A stretch of 64,000 nt of DNA from Warburgia ugandensis (GCA_035236585.1 CP141130.1:32499501-32563500), one strand, 5' to 3'; shown: positions 12,298-25,335, counted from the stretch's first letter. A program made the numbers and translations. The notes: a model not told the origin generated them from the letters alone.

Positions 12298-12740
12298 CGC
12301 TACTAAAATTGTTGTATTTAAAGATGGAAAAAAGAAGACAATTCTCAAGCAACCATCTTCATAAAAAAAAAATCTAAGATGGTGACTAAAAGCTTTCTTT
12401 AAAAATCATGCTTAATAAGATGGTTCTGACAACTATCTTTAAAATTTTCATAGGAAGAATTTTTTATTTTTTTTATTTTTTTTTGCCAGAAAAACTTAAC
12501 AAGACAGTTTGGCAGACCATCTTAAAAAAATTCAACTTTAAGAAGACAATTAGTAATAAACATTTTTAAAAATTACATTTAAGAAGCTGATTATGGATAC
12601 CCATATATAAAGCCCCTACTTAGAAAGAAGGTTTACCATAAACATCTTTAAAAGGCCTATTTATAAAGACAGTTAAAAACATGCTTATGGAATATAACAT
12701 CTTACAACTATCTTCTTTCCTATCTTTAACTGTCTTCATG
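12298..12740 (+). repeat. Left end and subterminal repeats of the CACTA element
   Basis: After the 30-bp end there are many short degenerate copies of AAGATGGT and AAGACAGTT in both orientations, spaced roughly 20-50 bp apart. This is the usual subterminal array to which CACTA transposase-associated proteins bind. The array stops near 12740 and reappears inverted at 55600-55899. Confidence 0.75.
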
Positions 12741-15574
12741 TTGCAATATATCAAACTAAGTACACACATTGCCTAAAGCTCATCTAATTGCATTTTTACT
12801 CTGGCTAGCTTCAACTAAAACACCACAAGCAAGTTGGAATTACATGTGTTTTGTCTTCAAATTACACTATCTCAGCCAATATTGATCAGAGTGGGTGTCT
12901 TTCTTATTTTGTCTAGTGTTTTATACATTTGCATAGTTATGGTTAGAAAATTCCTTTGTTAAATATTTTCCTTCTATATATGGATCTTTCATTTTGCATC
13001 AATCTATCTATTAATTGGAAAATCTCCAAGCATGCTTATAATTTATTTTTTTCTAATATTTTATTCACACGCTAGTGTTTAGTAAAATGCCTAATTGAGT
13101 TCATTAATCTTTTCATGTATAAAAAGCCTTTGCAAACATCTAAGCTTCAAAATTTTAAAAAAAAATGGACAAATATGCTTGGATGACCATGGCAAGATTA
13201 TTAAGAGAATATAAGTAGGGATAATAAAAGTTCGTATAGGTCACACTTAGGGAGGGGTGTTTGTAATCAATGCATTGTTTATTCTCATGATGTGAAAACC
13301 TAAAAAAGGTAACTATAGGCAAGTTGAGAGAACATTCGTGCTTTAGTGGAGTCAATGAATACTATCTCCCCTAGATTTGGCATATAGAACAACTTCCTCA
13401 TGGGCCCTAGATAAGCGCAAAAAGATGTGAACAAGAAGATACTATAGGAAGTGTTGTAGATGGTACAATTGCACTAATGTTTTAAGATATATACTATGAA
13501 TTCTAAGATGACTCTAAACAATTACAGAAGGTGATAAGCCATTGTATCTTGAGTGCACCGATCATGCCAAGTTGTATACAATGGTAGAACATTACAACAT
13601 GAAATCAAGATTAGTTTTTTTGTTCAAGGTTTTATAGACGTCTTGAAAATGGAGGGTAAAATGCTAGTGAAGGAGAACAAACTAGTGAGGTCTACATGGG
13701 AGGCAAAGAAACCCTTAATTGTACTGGGTTAAAGTATAAGAAGATACATACTTGTCCATTGATTACATCTTGCACATGAAAGACTACAAGGATAAAACTA
13801 CATGGACATTCAAGATAAAAATTGAAGAAGAATTCAACTAAGCATGTGAAAGACGTGTTTGAAAATGTCCTATAATATTTCACCCATATTCTAAGGTTTA
13901 AAAGAAAGTTTCATATAACAAAAATAACAAAGAAACTAGTATGGCATACCAAGGAGTGAGTAGCTAGCAGCTATTTTATCATCAAATGGATAGCCTAGTG
14001 AAGGCTCGGTGTGACTTAATTTTAGAGAAGAACCTAAAAACCTATGACTTATAATATCTATAAATAGGATTAGTCCTCATGATTCTATGATCAACAAGTA
14101 GAGTTGTTGGCCTATTATAATGGTTTGTTACAACCTCCCCGTGTTGTTGTCCATGAAAAACAAGTTCATGATGTTAACTATATTCGTACCAAGTCCCAAG
14201 CAACCAAGGGATGACATTGACATTCACTTGGCTCTATTGATCAACAATCTTAAGACATTATTGGAATGTAAGTGTTGAAGCTTACGATGCATACAAGAAA
14301 GAGTCATTCAACCTTCCTTACATACGATAACTTAGCAGGTTGTATCATGAAGGGATGTAATTCGTGTCCTATCTATAGTGACCAAATGTGTGCCATCTAG
14401 CTTAAACATGGTAGAAAAATGACATTCCTTGGCCACAGAAGATGGTTGCATAAATACCAAGCTTCCCATTTTAAGGAGGAATTTAACAATATTGTAGAGA
14501 TATGGACATCTCCAAATATGGTGACATGACGATAAACATTGGAACAGGTTGAAACCTTGATGTCTTATGAGAAAGAAGATAGCAACTAAATCTATAGGTG
14601 GTAGTAACTTTAAAAGTTGTTAGAAGAATTCAATATTCTTTGAACTTGTGCATTGAAAATTTGTACATGTACACCATGTGCTTGATGTCATGCACATTGA
14701 GAAGATTGTGCATGAAAGCTTGATTGATACCTTGCTTGATATGCAAAGAAAAACACAGGATGGACTTGTAGCTCGAATGGATTTTATGAAGATGAGTTCA
14801 TAGAGAAGTTGCATCCATAAGATATAGGAAGTTGAGGAACAAACTTGATAAAGTAAATTATACACTCGATAGAGAGGAGAGAAGAATAGTGTATAAAACT
14901 TGGTCAAAGATCAAAGTTCCAAATGACTACTCCACAAATTTTGGAAACATTGTCTCCATTGAAGAGCCAAAACTACACGGGGATGAAGTTGCACGATTCT
15001 CATGCACTGATGCAACAGCTCTTGCCTATAGCAATATGCTTTATGCTATTGAAGAAATTTAGAGGATCTATTAAAACATTCTACTACTTCTTGAATGCTC
15101 TATGCAAGATGGTGATGGATGTTTCAAAATTACAAAAAATCTAAGACCATCTAATGGCAACCTTATGTGAGCTTCAGACAATCTTTCCACCTTCCTTCTT
15201 GAAAATCATGGTACACTTAATAGTGCACCTCATTAATGGGGTTAGACTTTGTGGATAGTTTACTTACAATGGATGTACGCATTTGAGTCACATGAAGCTT
15301 TTGAAAAGGTATATATGAAATCACAATCAGTTAGAAGGGTGTATTGCTGGATGTTACATTGCAAAAGAAGTAGTAGACTTTTGCATAGAGTATTTCTCAA
15401 GAATGGAATTTATTGGAATCATTAAGAAGAATGATCAGGTGGATTTCATGATTCAAAAGTTGGTAACCACTCTCGAGAGGTCATGTATCGACCATTGAAC
15501 ATAAAGAATGAGACCAGGTGCACCTTTGTGTCATTCAAAATAACATTGGAGAACTTTACCCATACATTAAGTTG

Positions 15575-15576
<2 letters not shown>

Positions 15577-15650
<74 letters not shown>
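15577..15650. repeat. (CT)n microsatellite
   Basis: About 37 uninterrupted TC units within the degraded TNP2 region. On the minus strand it gives an arginine/glutamate-repeat open frame that is not a gene. Confidence 0.95.
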
Positions 15651-15656
<6 letters not shown>

Positions 15657-17093
15657 TCTCTATCCTATATATGTATAAAAAATAAGGTTAATATTTTGAT
15701 TTATATCTCTTTATTTGTAATGAACACATGGACTTCCTGACATATGCATAATTATTACATTTAGTATCCCTATAAATGCTTTTTTAACCCTATAATTACT
15801 TAATTTATCATTAATAAGGGTTTGTTTTCATTTTACAAGATTAAGTTAGAATTGAGAAAAGTGTATATTTTTTGTGTGTTTGAAGCCCTAAAAGAAAGCT
15901 AGTTCATCAACCATGCAATTCCTCTGATCCACATTTCAAAAGTCACGTAGGTGTTGTAGATAAGTGGTTAGCTTAAGCCTATCAACATTTTCTATCATCA
16001 ATCATGCTTAGATTCAATTAAATTTCTAGTATTAGCACAGATTATCCAAATCAAATCAAGAAGAAATACCTCAAGTTTCAACATTTTCCACATACAAATG
16101 TTTGAAATGTCTAAAGATTCTAAGATTGGAAGTGGATTGATGAAGATCAATCATAATCTAAACGATATATCCTTAGATAGTCAAGATCACTTTAAAACTA
16201 AGTTAGAATGTGATGTTTCAGGTATGATGTTTTAAACTGCATGGAATGGTTTCCTAAATAGGAAACCAACTTAATAAAGAGGAAAAAGATGTTTTTCTAG
16301 GGGTTGTCATCTTTCTTCTCTCAACATCTTGGACTATATCCAAGCTATAGCTTTCCTCTTTTCTCTCTTTCCAACACAGTACCAACTGGTAGAAGATGAT
16401 GAAAAGAAATTGAGAAGAGAGTTGCTTCCCAGCATCTCATAGCACAATCTTGAGCTACTAGTAGAAGACTACAAGAAGGGAGTGAGCAACGTACTTGGTA
16501 AATGACGTTGAAGACTTGCTTTAGCATGGAGTGCCTCCCACTAATTTGGATTCATTTGGAGATTTTGTTATGCTAAATTGGAGGAGACTTTTTTGGACTA
16601 TTGGGCTCCTCCACTCTTGTTGGAGACTTACTTTATTTGGTCTAATTATTGGTTAGGCAACACGATTTGGAGACATGCTACTAGCTACATGTGTCTCTAT
16701 TAGTGATTCTCTCTTAGTTCTCTACATGCTTAGATTAGGAGTTTGCTCTTGGTTCCTCTTTGTTGTTTGGATTTGTATTCTTTTTCTTTTCATCATACTC
16801 TTGTAATGTTTCAAACTTTAACTTTAATATCTTGATCTCTTAGCCTAGATTTAATGGTTAGATTTCATGATTTTGCTTTATTTTAGTGTAAGTTTAATTC
16901 ACACTTTAGTTTTAGTTTAACATTTAATTAATTTCATTACCTTGGATTATACTTCACTTAGGATTGAGTGGATGTGAATATGTTGAAGTTTTCTTATCCA
17001 AAAGATCATGTTTTGCAGCTCTTTTTTCTCAACCAATGGATCAACATGCATTGGAGTGGATGACTTGGATTACATTGAGATTTCCTTATTCAC
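15651..17093. other. Unassigned insertion inside the CACTA element
   Basis: No coding signature was recognised. The stretch separates two parts of the TNP2 gene and leads into dispersed repeat copy B. A 20-bp near-palindrome at 16248-16267 (arms GGTTTCCTA and TAGGAAACC) also occurs in the Tat-like LTRs. The pyrimidine-rich 16300-16380 stretch resembles the transcribed start of an LTR. Part of a further LTR element is the likeliest content. Confidence 0.35.
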
Positions 17094-17982
17094 TCTATGT
17101 CTCCTCCTTTATTCTCTCTCAACTCAACATTTCTTTCTTTAGCCAATATGCTTCAAGGAGAAGAGGACATCTTCCCCCTTAGAATGGAACATTTTTCTCC
17201 TAAAAACAAGGTGGCAACCCACCAAAAATATCTCCACCAATGGGGTTCAAGTTTGGTTGTTCTTGCAGTATTATTTCTCATTGGTTCATCCTTGTTTAAG
17301 TGAGTACTCATTCATTACTTAGGATATCCATAAATAAGGATAGATCTTGGGCTTTGAGTACTTCAAAAGTAAGGATTATTGTTGACCATAAATTTTTCGT
17401 AAATTATCTCTCTCCTCACCTCATTTATTTTCTCCACCTTTTTTCTTTATTTCTCTCATTTTAAAATGTGGAATTAAGGTGAAATACACCACCTTGTATG
17501 GGAAAGTTGTCCAACTCTTTTGGCTGTCCCCTCTTTTGGTTGAGTAGGAGAGAGAGAGTGAGTGGAATGTGTCTTCATGTGTCCCCCAATCTTTTGACTT
17601 GTTTTGTTTTAGAAAAAGCTCTTGTATATTTATATCCAATGTATGTTATTTGAGCTTGCCATAGAAGCTTCCAAAGCTGGTGGATTACTTGCATGTATAC
17701 ATGGGAAGTCTGTCACCTTAACTTTCAAGAAAAACACCCATTTAGTACAAATAATGTTTGGCAATGCTGTAAGGTTTCTAACTACTCAGACTTTAATAAT
17801 AGTACCAAGTAACATTTTGAACACTTGGACTTCATATTTGGTAAGTGGGCCCATGATGTTGCTTGGATAGTGGTCTTACTCTTTGTTAAAGTTTTGAATG
17901 CTAAAAATAGTATTTTTTTTATAGTTGTACCCTAATCTTCTAAAATGTAAAATAAACCCTTATTAGTTATATTGAAGTTAAT
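17094..17982. repeat. Dispersed repeat, copy B
   Basis: A direct, diverged copy of 1-870 with the same block order throughout. Here it is inside the CACTA element, between the two parts of its transposase gene. The family is not recognised. Confidence 0.6.
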
Positions 17983-18880
17983 TCCACAGCTAGAAATTTC
18001 TAAATATAGGCATATTACATGCCATATTTATAAATATATCTTGTTTCTCATGATAATTGTAGGTAGCTAGATCATCCAACTAGGGTGAGGATGAAACCAC
18101 ATTAAATCATTAATGATATTCATGTACAAGTGATTATTAGATTTAGAACTTTTAAGTATCAATTTTCATGATATGCTATACAATTTAGCATACATAGTCA
18201 GTACTCTTTTCATAAAATTATTATTTATTTTTCATAGTTTAGAGACTAATCTATGATTAAATGTAATTAATATAATTTATAGATAGTTTGTGATCATAAA
18301 GAATACATGCTATGCTTTGAATCCATATTTATTAAACTAGGCAAACTATTAGAATTAGAAAAACATAAGAATTTAGACTTTTAACACGCACACACACCTT
18401 CCATGTTGATATTCCATCGTTGCCATATTAAAATGTGTTGAATTAAATTAGTAACGCTTATATATGAATGCTTATAATTATAATTTGGTGGATTCCAAAA
18501 CCCTAGAATTTCATAAAATTTGGTTAATTTTACCCTTTTAAAGTAACTGGTACTTAATTTTAGCTTCTTAATTGTTTCCCATTGCTCGACTAGGGTAGAA
18601 TAATTTGAGTTAGATTCTAATTAACCTTCCTAATCCTTAAATTGAATTGTCTTGGGATCAACAAGAATTTGCACATCTATATGTTAATAGACTTGTGTAC
18701 TTGGAATAATTATAAAACAAGAATGGTTCCTGAAGGTAAGGTATCCAAGTTATGCAAGGAAATAAAGTAGTTGCAATATGAGCACTTCTGCACCTTTACT
18801 ACTTGGATCCATCCAAAGATAAAATGAATTACCACTTTATTATTCAGTTGTTTAGTAATGGCATATGTAAACTTATAAAA
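17983..18880. other. AT-rich stretch, nothing recognised
   Basis: No open frame with a family signature, no repeat shared with the rest of the window that I could see, and no clear element ends. It lies before the resumption of the TNP2 C-terminal part and may be CACTA intron or leftover insertion sequence. Confidence 0.3.
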
Positions 18881-19490
18881 TTCATTCCCACTTAATATAC
18901 ATAGGTTCAAGATTAGCGTGATGTTTCAAGTCATTGTATATCTGAATCCTTGGGGTGGATGGAGATATTACCATGAGTAGAAGCAAAAAAGTATGCTGGA
19001 TATGCCATCAATGATTATTACTTTTACAAAAAAGATCATGATAACTCAAGAGTGCAATAAAATAGTGGGGTCTTCTTAGTTGCCAGTGCTACTTTTTTCC
19101 TAGTTCAAAGGATAACAAAACAATTGTGGAGAATGATACTTATTATGTGTTCATACAGGAGAATTGGGCACTAGATTATACTTGTAGAACTATGGTTATG
19201 TTTTAGTACAATTGGGTGGAGCACAACATAAAAAATGATGTCCTCAGATTAAAATTGGTAGATCTTAATAAGATTGATTATAAAAGTAATCAGTTTATTT
19301 TGGCATCTCAAGTGACATAGGCATTTTATGTATAAAATCCTGATGAAAGATTGTCAACTATTTCACTAGCCTCCTCAAAGGACTTTTATGTTGAAAATGA
19401 CCTAAGCAATACTACAATAGATTGTGTTTGTATCACTCTGACAATGCCATCAATGATGTAATCATTGAGAATGAGGATTATGTACATGGT

Positions 19491-19929
19491 ACTAGTGAGT
19501 AGGGTGCTTGGGTTGAAACTAATTTATATGATGGGGCAAATTAAAATGTAAATATTTGATATATAATTAAAGGAGTTATCCCAAAATTTGCAAGGGTTTT
19601 TCTATTATTTTTATTTCTGTAATATGCATATATATAATTATGTAACATGCAAGTATGTCAAGGACAACACAACCCAAGAAGTTATTTGAGGGTTCCACTA
19701 GAAGCTATGCTTTTAAAGTCAATTCCCCTAAATTGAATTTAAAACTGCATTTGTAAAGATGATATAGGTTTTCCATCTGTAGAAACTAAATAGTGGAATT
19801 CGACTTTAAAAATCTCATATTTTGAAGTTGGTTTAGTGGAACCAACCTTAAAAGTCCTTAAAATTTTTTGGTCTAAACTTGCTTTCCTTGCCCCTAGCAA
19901 CTAGGGTCTTCCTACCCTAGTAGTCTCCC

Positions 19930-20011
<82 letters not shown>

Positions 20012-20535
20012 CAAAAAAAGCCAACCATGATTGATGATTGTAGCTTTCTTCTGTTTCTCTCTCTATATATATCTAGGTTGTGCACAATAAAGAAAACCCC
20101 AACCTTCCTCAACAATCATAGCTTTCATCTCCCTCTCACACTCTTATCTTCACTATTGTGACCATATCAGTGCCACCATTGTGCTCCTTATTCTAACTAG
20201 AATAAAAATCCCTTAAGAAAATCAACGATCAGTAAAGCTTCTGGTGTTAGATTTTGGAAAAAATCAAATGCATAGTGATTATGAATAGTTTGATGATTGT
20301 GTGTCTTCTCTGGCAATATCAAACCTTTATCGGTGAACACCTAATGAATATGGTAAGTATATTGGTGTGATTTCAATTGATTCTATGGGGTAATGTTTAT
20401 GGATCTTGAATTTACATTAGATCTGCTAATGAAAAACCTAATTTTAAGAAAAAGGTTGAGCAACTGTGGAGAATTCTTGTTAGATTTTCATATGCAGCCA
20501 AACCCGACACTTTCCCTTTATCAAATTTCCAATGA
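19491..20535. other. Non-coding stretch with CT/AT array
   Basis: It follows the TNP2 C-terminal region. The only clear structure is the compound microsatellite at 19933-20009. Beyond it, a pyrimidine-rich tract and CTTTCATCTCCCTCTC-like text resemble the transcribed start of an LTR, similar in style to 11180-11250, but no boundaries could be set. Confidence 0.3.
19933..20009. repeat. Compound (CT)n-(AT)n microsatellite
   Basis: About 22 CT units pass directly into about 16 AT units. Confidence 0.95.
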
Positions 20536-20882
20536 ATAATTGTAATGCCCGAGCAATTTACGCCATTAAATTGGACATTTTATAGGAAATGAACTGTGTT
20601 AAATGTTTTACTTTATTTTAAATAGTAAATGAATGAATTTTTAAGAAAACTTGATACCATTATATTCTACTCAAAAAATGGAATCCAATGCCTCAAAGAA
20701 CGCCAAAAACGGAGTTCGTATGAAGAAGTTACAGCCGTTTAAAGAAATTAAAAACGAAAAAGACAAAACGCAGGGGCGTTTTGATAACGGCACCCCATCT
20801 TCTTCTTCCTCTAGATTCCTCCAAAAACCCTAGTTTCCAGAGGTTTCTGCCATCGCCATTGGCAGCACCTCCATAGCAAGCC

Positions 20883-20890
20883 TATAAAAA
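20883..20890 (+). promoter_or_regulatory. TATA box of the solo LTR
   Basis: TATAAAAA followed about 30 bp later by a pyrimidine-rich start region, in the orientation set by the LTR. It may still be recognised, but activity cannot be judged from sequence. Confidence 0.55.
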
Positions 20891-21289
20891 GCCCCTATTC
20901 CCCTCTCTTCGAAACACGATTTTTCTGTCCATTTGGGGCTGAGGTTTCTGGCAAAAATTGGAAACCCATCTCCAACTTCCCTGTGTTTTTTGGCAATGGC
21001 CAGGTCCTTCAGGCCAGCCATTTCCCTTCTTTCTCTTCCCCATTTCTTCCCTGGCATCACCCAAAAACTGGGTTTTTCCCTTCATCGAGTTTTCCGGTGA
21101 CATGGAGTTTCAAAACCAGAAAGGGCGTCTACCATCGGCAATAGGCGCTCCCTAGGCTACCCAGGTAAGCCTATCTTTCCCTCTCTCTGGTTTTTCCTTC
21201 TTCCAAGCTAGATCCATGCCAGATCTAGCTTTTCCAGCCAGAAAACAAGCCAGGGAAAGCCGATTCCAGCCGGCTCTGTGCGAACAAGG

Positions 21290-21645
21290 CTTCCCAGGGA
21301 CGCCATGCTTCACGTGCGCTTGGGACAGGGTCCCTGGGATGGGTTCCAAGCATGCGACAGTGCGTACATAGTCCCGGGTGCGGCCTTTGGGTGTGCGCGC
21401 TACATGGGGCATGGGTCCTGGCTCGACCGGGATGCACAGGGTGCCCTGGGAGCTGAGACGCGCCATGCTACACCAAAGGTGCGTCCGCGCGATGCCATCC
21501 AGGACGCGCGACATAGCGCGTCACTTAGGCATGCATGTGCACGTGTAAACGTAGTCCCTGGCACGGCCTTTGGGCATGCACGACGTGCAGGCATGGGTCC
21601 TAGTTCGACCAAGGCGCACACACATCTTGGAAACCATGATGCGCT
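21290..21645. repeat. GC-rich block with a 183-bp tandem duplication
   Basis: Two imperfect units are seen, with the block TAGTCCC.GG..CGGCCTTTGGG at about 21369 and again at about 21552, and GCATGGGTCCT..TTCGACC-type blocks after each. The block is rich in CpG while its surroundings are AT-rich. Overlapping open frames on both strands here are composition effects. Confidence 0.7.
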
Positions 21646-23501
21646 GACATAATAAAACTATAAAATTAGGATCATAGGACCATTTATAGAGTCTAACCAT
21701 TGGAAAGAAGATTCATATCATAGGATCTAGCCTGACAATGAATTAGGCAAGGACCCATGGACCCTAAAAGGCAAATCTATCGATCTAATTTCTAAATAGA
21801 TCGAAATTGATAAGGACTCCTTGTTATCTATTCATATCTAGGAGTTTATAAATGAGACCCAGTGACAGGTTGAGTGATGAAGGACGCGACTCTAGGAGAC
21901 TTCAAGGTAGGTGCTCTATCGCTACTAGACTTTTAAAAAGAGCCATGATTGTTTTGAGAATGCATGTTTTAAGTATAAGTTATATGACTTTTTTAGCATG
22001 ACTTAATTTTATAAATGAATTCAGCATGCATATGATAAATACATTATACATAGACATGTTTTGTAAACAATTGTATAAATTGCATGATTTGTGGTTTTTG
22101 AGTTTTGAAAAATTGCATGTCCTTGAGGGTTACCAAAAGACGCTGGGTAGGCAGTTGTGAGGGCCAAGCAGTTGTGAAGGACCCAAAGTGGACAGGTTTT
22201 GAAAAAGAGGTTTTTACTTGATTGATCATATATGATTTGGGCTAGTAAGCTCGGGATCGCCATACCGAGAGGTTTGGGGTGGCCTCCCAGCCTCACCACT
22301 ATTAGGTGAAAAGGGTACCACACCAAAAAGGCATGTCCCTGCTTTGACTGCATGTGGTACAAGGGGCTGCCACTGGTGTCATGGCACTGGGTCGAAATGT
22401 CATATGCCCCATGGAGGCTATGACCCTGTGTCTCTAGGTACCTGGGGACCACATGGAGGTGAGGTCGTGGGCATAGTGGGCACTATGTTTTGAGGATTTA
22501 CTTGCATTGCATATGGCATGACATGAGGTTGGTTTACCATACCATATATCCATGAGTTAGATTCAGTTGAGCATCTTATGCATATCATTATGTTTATGAT
22601 ATATATATATACTTTCGACTTGGATTATGCGATTCTTTAAGTCGTCAGTATTCCAATTCGACAATGGTTTTTAATATCGATATTGAACATGAGTGTTCAA
22701 ACATGCACATGTTTTAAAGAGCATATGATTTTAAACATAGCATGCATTGTAAAACTAGTAGTGATAGACTCCTACTGAGTATAGTATATACTCACCCAAT
22801 CCTTAACATTTTTAAGGATAGCTCCATTCACGAGTAGAAGACGCCTCAGGAAATGTTAGTGCTACAAGCAAGTAAATCAAAAGGAGACAATAATACTTGT
22901 AAGTAAACACTCTACCTTTTGGACATGTATTTGTATTTACTTACAGTTGGGCTGTGAGTTGTGATTGGATAGACCTGGGAAAACATTTATGATTTCTGGA
23001 GTTTTTCAAAAACTACTTTGGTTGTTGTGAAAGCAAATGACACTCGGGGTTTTCAAAATGAGTTTAAAACTAAAAGAATTTCTGCTGCATTGCATTGTTT
23101 TTATAAATGATTTTCAAATAGGAATGCATCCCGCCTTAGGAATTAGATATTGCATTTAAAAATGCATGGGAAAACCCAGGTTGTCACAATAATAGATTTG
23201 GGTTCCATTCATGTAGTTGCTTGAATTGGAATCACATTTGTTTAATGGTTCTTTTCAATGAACATTTGTTCCATAAATGATTCTTATTTATTTGTTCTAC
23301 TACATTTTGAGTTCATGAACACCAAGAAGTTATATGATATTTGCATGGGGGTTTAATAATGTCCATTTGATGTTGTTGACTTCTAAAATATTTTATTAGC
23401 CTCTATTGTATGGATCATTGAAGAGACATGACTTGCAGAGTTATGATCAATTGAAAAAACAATTAAGACACTCATGTATAGAGAATTAGAGGAGTTTACA
23501 T

Positions 23502-24154
23502 ATTTTCTTTCTTTCTTTCTTTTTCTTTTTTTTTTTTTTAAGTTTCATCTACATGAATTAAATAGTGTATTTTCAAGTCTAACATGGAAATAGTAGCAAT
23601 ATTTCAAGGATAAATTTGATTTTAGTTATCTTTATGCTGAGATCATCCAACTATTACATATTTTTGTACCCCTAGGTGCACTTAGAGCTTAGGATTGATT
23701 TCTTGATCCTAGGATAATATTAGCCCTATACAATTTCTAAGAAGAAACCTATGAAAGTTAGTTGATAGGACACTGTCTCTAGCTCAAGCATCTATCTAGC
23801 ACTTAGTTTTGTCTCCTTAGTAAAGGTTGATCTTGATATACTCTTTAAAGAACTCTAAGTTTTTCATTATTTGTCTCTAAATAATGGAGTCTCTACTACA
23901 TTCTTGAGCTCTTATCCACTAGTTTCTTTCAGACATTATTTGGCTAAACACTTCAGTGATAACAAGAATAGATAGAGAGATAAGGGACACTGTTGTCTTA
24001 TTCATCTTGTGCTCTCAAAGAAACCTTGGGGAGTACTATTCATGATGAAAGAAAACAAGCAAAGCTAATGTATTATCAAATCTAGCTTCTTCATTTGCTA
24101 TAAAGTTCATTTCCTAAAGTATTCTACCAATGAGTTGTCATTACACATGATCAA
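23502..24154 (-). mobile_element. L1-type LINE, 3' segment
   Basis: Read on the minus strand, sequence near 24020-24060 translates to a FFESTR.IRQ..PLSLYLFLL block, the conserved reverse-transcriptase motif (GFFESTRGIRQGDPLSPYLF) of plant L1 elements. The RT is broken by stops. Downstream, a T-rich tract on the plus strand (23502-23539) would be an interrupted poly(A) tail of the LINE. The distance from motif to tail is short, so an internal deletion is likely. The other half of the gene resumes at 36652 beyond an inserted LTR. Confidence 0.7.
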
Positions 24155-25335
24155 TGATTTGTTCAATTTCGCAACAAAAATACCCAATTAGTAGCCCATG
24201 TGTTATACTTATAGTGTTAGATTAGGGTTTTTGGCCGAAATTTTGTAATATATGCATTTTTGACCTAATAATTTAAAAGTTTGACATTTTGTAAGTTCAA
24301 GAGCTAATCTAGAGTAAGTGTGTAAATGATCATAATTTTCTAGGAATTAATTAGGGTTTTTCTTCTTTTGTAGATGTTGAGAATGTAATCCAAAGGTTGA
24401 GATTGGTCAAGATGGAAATAGAAGACATTCATGAGGTTTCCTTATCTAACTAGGAAACCTAAATAAGACAAAGCTTAAATGTCATCAATCCAATGTTTGA
24501 TGAAGGTTCAAAAATATCTTAAGACAAGCTAGAAGGAAATTTTAGAAACAAAAGGTGACTAGAAATGGACCCAAATCCAAGCCATGCATTTCTACCACCT
24601 TTGTGTGGGAGCCATTAAAGCCATAAAAAAGGGTGATAAGACATATTAGCTACTCAATCCTTGAAGACAAGCAATAAAGCCACCTAAGCTACCAAGGAAT
24701 GAGCCATCAAAGTGAGGCATCAAGCCAAGGAGGAGTGCCACATGGAGTTACACAATTGGAGCATCAATTGAAGCAACTTTCCTATGTTAAAAAGTGTGAT
24801 TTTTAAGGGATTTTGTGATATTAATGTAAAACGTAAGATGATTATGCATTAAGAAACCCATAAACATAGAAAAACCCACATTCCTAATCCATTTCCTATC
24901 CCCAATCAACCCATCCTATTAGGGAGCAACCAGTCAAAAGGAGGACGCCTCCCCCCTTCCCTTTCCTAATTGCTAATCAAGTGGTTTCCTAAATAGGAAA
25001 CATTAAATCCTTCTATTCAATTAACTTCAAAACCCTAGATCTTTCCACATCTTTCCTAAAACTTATTCCTTACCTAATTCCTTGACTTTTTTCTAACCAA
25101 ACATCACAAAATTAGAAGTGAATGACTCCATTTACCATCTAGGAAAAAGATGCCTATACCCCTGAACAAAATTAGAAACCAGCCATCATGTCTATCTTAT
25201 GTCATCTTTATACCTCTCTTTCTTACATCATCTTGCTAATTCATCTCCTAGATAAACTTACTCATTCAATACCCTAACCCCAAGGCCACTTTCCTCATAT
25301 TTTTTACCTCTTCATAAGTTAGGAAACCACTCATT

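Larger units (their letters stand above)
13165..19490 (+). pseudogene. TNP2-like CACTA transposase, broken and interrupted
   Basis: A start at 13165 begins a frame reading MDKYAWM, like the MDKSWM start of TNP2 proteins. Further blocks follow in family order. An EAYDAYKKESF-like block (about 14270) and a LKHGRK..GHRRW block (about 14400-14450) come from the transposase core. A HHVLDVMHIEKIVHESLIDT block (about 14670) is followed by a LMQQLLP...FFLNALC-type block (about 15010-15110) and a PPSF..MVHLIVHL-like block (about 15190). After a CT array at 15577 and unrelated repeats, the C-terminal DUF4216-like part appears at about 18990-19400, with NSGVFLVAS and LVDLNKIDYKSNQFILASQV. There are many stops and frame changes throughout, so it is a pseudogene. 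It would have supplied the DDE-type transposase of the element. Confidence 0.85.
20541..23188 (+). mobile_element. Solo LTR of a Ty3/gypsy element (Tekay-like)
   Basis: The 2648-bp segment starts TGTAATGCCC and ends GGTTGTCACA. It is flanked by a perfect 5-bp duplication ATAAT (20536-20540 and 23189-23193). A TATAAAAA box sits at 20883-20890, about 340 bp in, the same relative place as the promoter-like motif of the Tekay-like LTRs at 26441-36499. Both also share a 'TTGATAA.GGCACCCC' block upstream of it. No primer-binding site or internal region adjoins either end, so the internal part was lost by LTR-LTR recombination. Confidence 0.85.

Noticed and set aside
1-17982. 1-870 and 17094-17982 as the two LTRs of one element
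   Set aside because: The sequence between them is the 3' half of a copia element, its LTR, a MITE and a CACTA end, in an order that no single LTR element would have. Copy B is also inside the CACTA.
21152-21652. Overlapping open frames of 120-124 codons on both strands
   Set aside because: They lie in the GC-rich island of a solo LTR, where stop codons are rare by composition. They have no domain likeness and overlap each other on opposite strands.
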